In this document: piece after piece, positions 61,648 to 64,000 of the stretch
How the letters are laid out: the number at the start of each line of letters is the position of its first letter
How positions within the stretch are numbered: position 1 is the first letter of the stretch
Assembly (NCBI RefSeq): GCF_009903625.1
Contig: NZ_CP047569.1
Coordinates: 764,001 to 828,000, forward strand
Length of the DNA stretch: 64,000 bases
Source of the DNA: Microbulbifer sp. ALW1
Lineage (GTDB): Bacteria; Pseudomonadota; Gammaproteobacteria; Pseudomonadales; Cellvibrionaceae
Reading direction: 5' to 3'
Notes under the pieces: model-generated
The model's input: the letters and a program-made list of their open reading frames with translations, nothing else
What the model was told of the DNA's origin: nothing
Databases searched by the model: none
Position numbers and translations under genes: made by a program

Positions 61648-62382
61648 GTGTTTGATATCGGATTTTTTGAACTGCTGTTGATCGGTATCGTCGGCCTGGT
61701 GGTGATCGGCCCCGAGCGCCTGCCGGATGCCGTGCGCACCACGGTGCGCTGGTGGACGCAAATCAAGCAGACCCTCGGCAGCGCCAAGGAAGAACTGGAG
61801 CGCGAGGTCGGTGCGGATGACATTCGCCGTGAACTGCACAACGAGCGGGTGCTCAAGGAATTGCGCGAGAGCCAGGAGGCGATGCAACGCACCTTCAGTG
61901 AAGCGGAGAAAAAATTCGAGCAGGACCTGAAGGCGGTTACCGAGCAGGCCGAGGCCCTCAAGAAATCGGCCGCCAGCGACGAGACCGGCTCCGGCGTTTC
62001 CGCATCACCCGAATCCCTTTCAGCGCCAGACCCGGAAGCGGATCAGCGTCGTCGCGCCGCCGACTACCTGCCAGATGACGATGTGGTGAAACCGGCGGAC
62101 GAGTACCTGCCGGAGGAAGAGGAAGAAGACGAGGATCTGGAAGATCCCGAATACCCCGAACACCTGCACGATCACGGCGAACCGGAATTCAATCCGCACC
62201 ACCCGGATCATTTCAAGCACGAAGAGGATGAGGCCTGGGCGGAAGTGGATCGCCTGGATCCGGCAGAATCTTACAGCAGTGAAGGTGGCAGTAGTGATGG
62301 GGGCAGCAAAGAGGGTGCTGCCAACACCGCAAGCCCCTCCCCCAGCGACAAGTCCACCGAGGCGGAAGACAAGCGTCAATGA
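61648..62382 (+). CDS. tatB: Twin-arginine translocase subunit TatB with extended acidic tail
   Basis: 244 residues from a GTG at 61648. The membrane helix and FxxxGPERLPD motif are standard (FDIGFFELLLIGIVGLVVIG), followed by the amphipathic helix. E. coli TatB is about 170 residues; the extra tail (from about 120) is very acidic and His-rich (HLHDHGEPEFNPHHPDH). TatB with TatC forms the receptor for twin-arginine signal peptides. Its stop overlaps the tatC ATG by 4 bases. Confidence 0.94.
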   Translation: MFDIGFFELLLIGIVGLVVIGPERLPDAVRTTVRWWTQIKQTLGSAKEELEREVGADDIRRELHNERVLKELRESQEAMQRTFSEAEKKFEQDLKAVTEQAEALKKSAASDETGSGVSASPESLSAPDPEADQRRRAADYLPDDDVVKPADEYLPEEEEEDEDLEDPEYPEHLHDHGEPEFNPHHPDHFKHEEDEAWAEVDRLDPAESYSSEGGSSDGGSKEGAANTASPSPSDKSTEAEDKRQ

Positions 62383-63128
62383 GTGAAAAAGACCAGCCGT
62401 TTATCGAACACCTGATCGAGATGCGGGACCGCCTGCTGAAAACCCTGCTGGTGGTTATTGCCATCTTTGCCTGCATGGTGCCTTTTGCCAACGAAATCTA
62501 TGACTTTGTTGCCGATCCGCTGCAGGCGCGCCTGACCGAAGGCGCCGGCATGATTGCCACCGAGGTCACCTCGCCCTTCCTGACGCCTTTTAAAACCACC
62601 TTTGTGCTGGCGTTCTTCGTCGCCATTCCCTTTGTGCTCTATCAGTTCTGGGCGTTTATTGCTCCCGGCCTGTACAAGCACGAAAAGCGCCTGATCGCCC
62701 CGCTGATGTTTTCCAGCATCTTTCTGTTTTACGCGGGCATGGCGTTTGCCTACTTTGTGGTGTTCCCGCTGATTTTTGATTTTTTCATCAGTTCTGCCGA
62801 TGCCGATATCAAAGTAATGCCGGATATCCGCAGTTACCTGGACCTGGCGCTTAAGTTATTTTTCGCCTTCGGTTTTGCCTTTGAAATTCCCATCGCGACT
62901 ATTCTTTTGATCTGGAGCGGCGCCATCTCCGCCAAGGATTTGGCCAAAAAACGCCCCTATGTCATCGTCGCCTGTTTTGCTGTGGGTATGCTGCTGACGC
63001 CGCCGGATGTCATTTCCCAGACACTGCTGGCGATTCCCATGTGGCTGCTGTTTGAGATTGGTGTCTTTTTTGGGCGCTGGATCAAGCGCGGCAAGCGCGA
63101 CGAAGAGGCGTCCGAACGCGAAGCCTAA
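62379..63128 (+). CDS. tatC: Twin-arginine translocase subunit TatC
   Basis: 249 residues with six membrane helices and the TatC signatures FIEHLIEMRDRLLKTLL at the start and ALKLFFAFGFAFEIPIA in the fourth to fifth helices. Recognises the twin-arginine signal. Starts in the ATGA overlap with tatB. Confidence 0.97.
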   Translation: MSEKDQPFIEHLIEMRDRLLKTLLVVIAIFACMVPFANEIYDFVADPLQARLTEGAGMIATEVTSPFLTPFKTTFVLAFFVAIPFVLYQFWAFIAPGLYKHEKRLIAPLMFSSIFLFYAGMAFAYFVVFPLIFDFFISSADADIKVMPDIRSYLDLALKLFFAFGFAFEIPIATILLIWSGAISAKDLAKKRPYVIVACFAVGMLLTPPDVISQTLLAIPMWLLFEIGVFFGRWIKRGKRDEEASEREA

Positions 63129-63175
63129 GCTGGCAAGGCTGCCGGGCCACTTCTGGGGCCTGGCACGGAGAGCAG

Positions 63176-64000
63176 ATGCAGGAGTCGAGGATACCGTCCG
63201 GGAAGTGCCTGAACTTTCCGACCTTTCCAACCTTAAGAGTCGCGCTAAGAGTCGCGCTGCTGCTGAGCCTGCTCGGCTTGCTGCCGGCAACTGTTAGCCA
63301 TGGGGCCAACACGAAGCCCCCCTGCGCGATATTGATCCACGGCATCACCAAGGATTCCTCCTCCATGGTCGCCATTGAAAAAGCCCTGGTCGATGCAGGC
63401 TTTTTTGCGATAAACCTCGACTACCCCTCACGAAAATTCCCGATCGAAACTCTGGCGGTAGAGACCATTCCCCGCGGCCTTGCAGCCTGTGAAAAAGCTA
63501 ATGCAGCACCGGTGTATATGGTTGCGCACTCCATGGGTGGTTTGCTGGTGCGGCAGTATTACGAAAGCCGCGACACCAGTCAGCTGGCTGGCGTCGTCAT
63601 GCTGGGCCCACCCAACCGGGGCAGCCGCCTGGGCAACTTCCTGTCCTGTATTCCCTGGATCAAAGACGTCAACGGTCCCGCGGGCAAGCAGATGGGGGTG
63701 GATGAGCGCAGTGTGCCCAGCCGCCTGGGCCCGGTGAAGTTCCCTCTGGGAGTTGTCGCCGGAACCCGCTCATTCAACCCGCTGTTCTCGGCGATCATCC
63801 ACGGCGACGACGACGGCATTGTGGGATTGCCGAGCACTTATGTGGAAGGTGTTTGTGCGCGGGTGCAGTACCCCGTTACCCACGACAACCTGACCGATGA
63901 CCCGCGTGTTATTGATCAGGTGGTGCACTACCTGCAATCCGGAACATTCGCCGGTGAGCAGGTGGAGTACTTCCGTTGCGGCAACGATACGTCGCGATAA
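63176..64000 (+). CDS. Exported lipase-like alpha/beta hydrolase
   Basis: 274 residues, complete: the TAA is the last three bases of the window. A hydrophobic export signal (VALLLSLLGLLPATVSHG) lies about 28-44, after a longer N terminus, so a later start is possible. CAILIHGITKDSSSM gives the oxyanion region, AHSMGG carries the nucleophile Ser, and DDDGIVGLPST with the following His (VTHDN) complete a likely triad. Substrate probably an ester or acyl lipid. It follows tatC by 47 bases; any functional link is not evident. Confidence 0.85.
   Translation: MQESRIPSGKCLNFPTFPTLRVALRVALLLSLLGLLPATVSHGANTKPPCAILIHGITKDSSSMVAIEKALVDAGFFAINLDYPSRKFPIETLAVETIPRGLAACEKANAAPVYMVAHSMGGLLVRQYYESRDTSQLAGVVMLGPPNRGSRLGNFLSCIPWIKDVNGPAGKQMGVDERSVPSRLGPVKFPLGVVAGTRSFNPLFSAIIHGDDDGIVGLPSTYVEGVCARVQYPVTHDNLTDDPRVIDQVVHYLQSGTFAGEQVEYFRCGNDTSR

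Overview
The window is chromosomal DNA from a high-GC gammaproteobacterium. Gene content and order resemble Pseudomonas and marine Cellvibrionales such as Microbulbifer: crc beside pyrE and rph, argB-algC-coaBC-radC-rpmBG, yheS with a TIGR02444 gene, algP, rsd, an rpmE-priA-SPOR-hslVU block, and ubiEJB-hisIE-tatABC. The genus is an inference from gene order; no rRNA or tRNA gene was recognised. Most of the window is conserved housekeeping sequence.

Layout. 1-13 kb: rph, an exported TPR protein, crc, pyrE, slmA, argB, a membrane-anchored algC, coaBC, radC, rpmB, rpmG and mutM. 13-19 kb: accessory region with a large secreted subtilase, a relic-like small membrane ORF, and an AT-rich three-gene module (two exported small proteins, then a peptidoglycan-binding/M15-like putative hydrolase). 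19-31 kb: ggt, coaD, rsmD, the ftsYEX operon, rpoH, a DUF423 gene, trmB, an OmpA-type barrel and yheS. 31-41 kb: algP, an FKBP lipoprotein, rsd, lrgAB, dsbB, acpH, gshA and a malic enzyme. 41-48 kb: nuclease, rpmE, priA, a SPOR protein and hslVU. 48-57 kb: three tandem alkaline phosphatases, a CHAD protein and a large TonB-dependent receptor. 57-64 kb: ubiE, ubiJ, ubiB, hisI, hisE, tatABC and a lipase-like hydrolase ending on the last base.

Three things stand out. (1) Six intact copies and one internally deleted copy of an intergenic palindrome of about 102-112 bp are scattered from 11 to 58 kb. Each has long outer arms enclosing a short and a long hairpin. Stem sequences differ between copies but stay complementary within a copy, while loop bases are conserved. 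Three copies sit inside classic operons (ftsY/ftsE, hslV/hslU, ubiE/ubiJ). (2) The AT-rich module at 16.7-18.7 kb looks like an orphan antibacterial cell-wall hydrolase with two candidate periplasmic immunity proteins. (3) Three paralogous alkaline phosphatases differ in their predicted anchoring, are served by two good Pho-box-like promoters, and sit next to a polyphosphate-binding-type CHAD protein, which suggests a phosphate-starvation locus.
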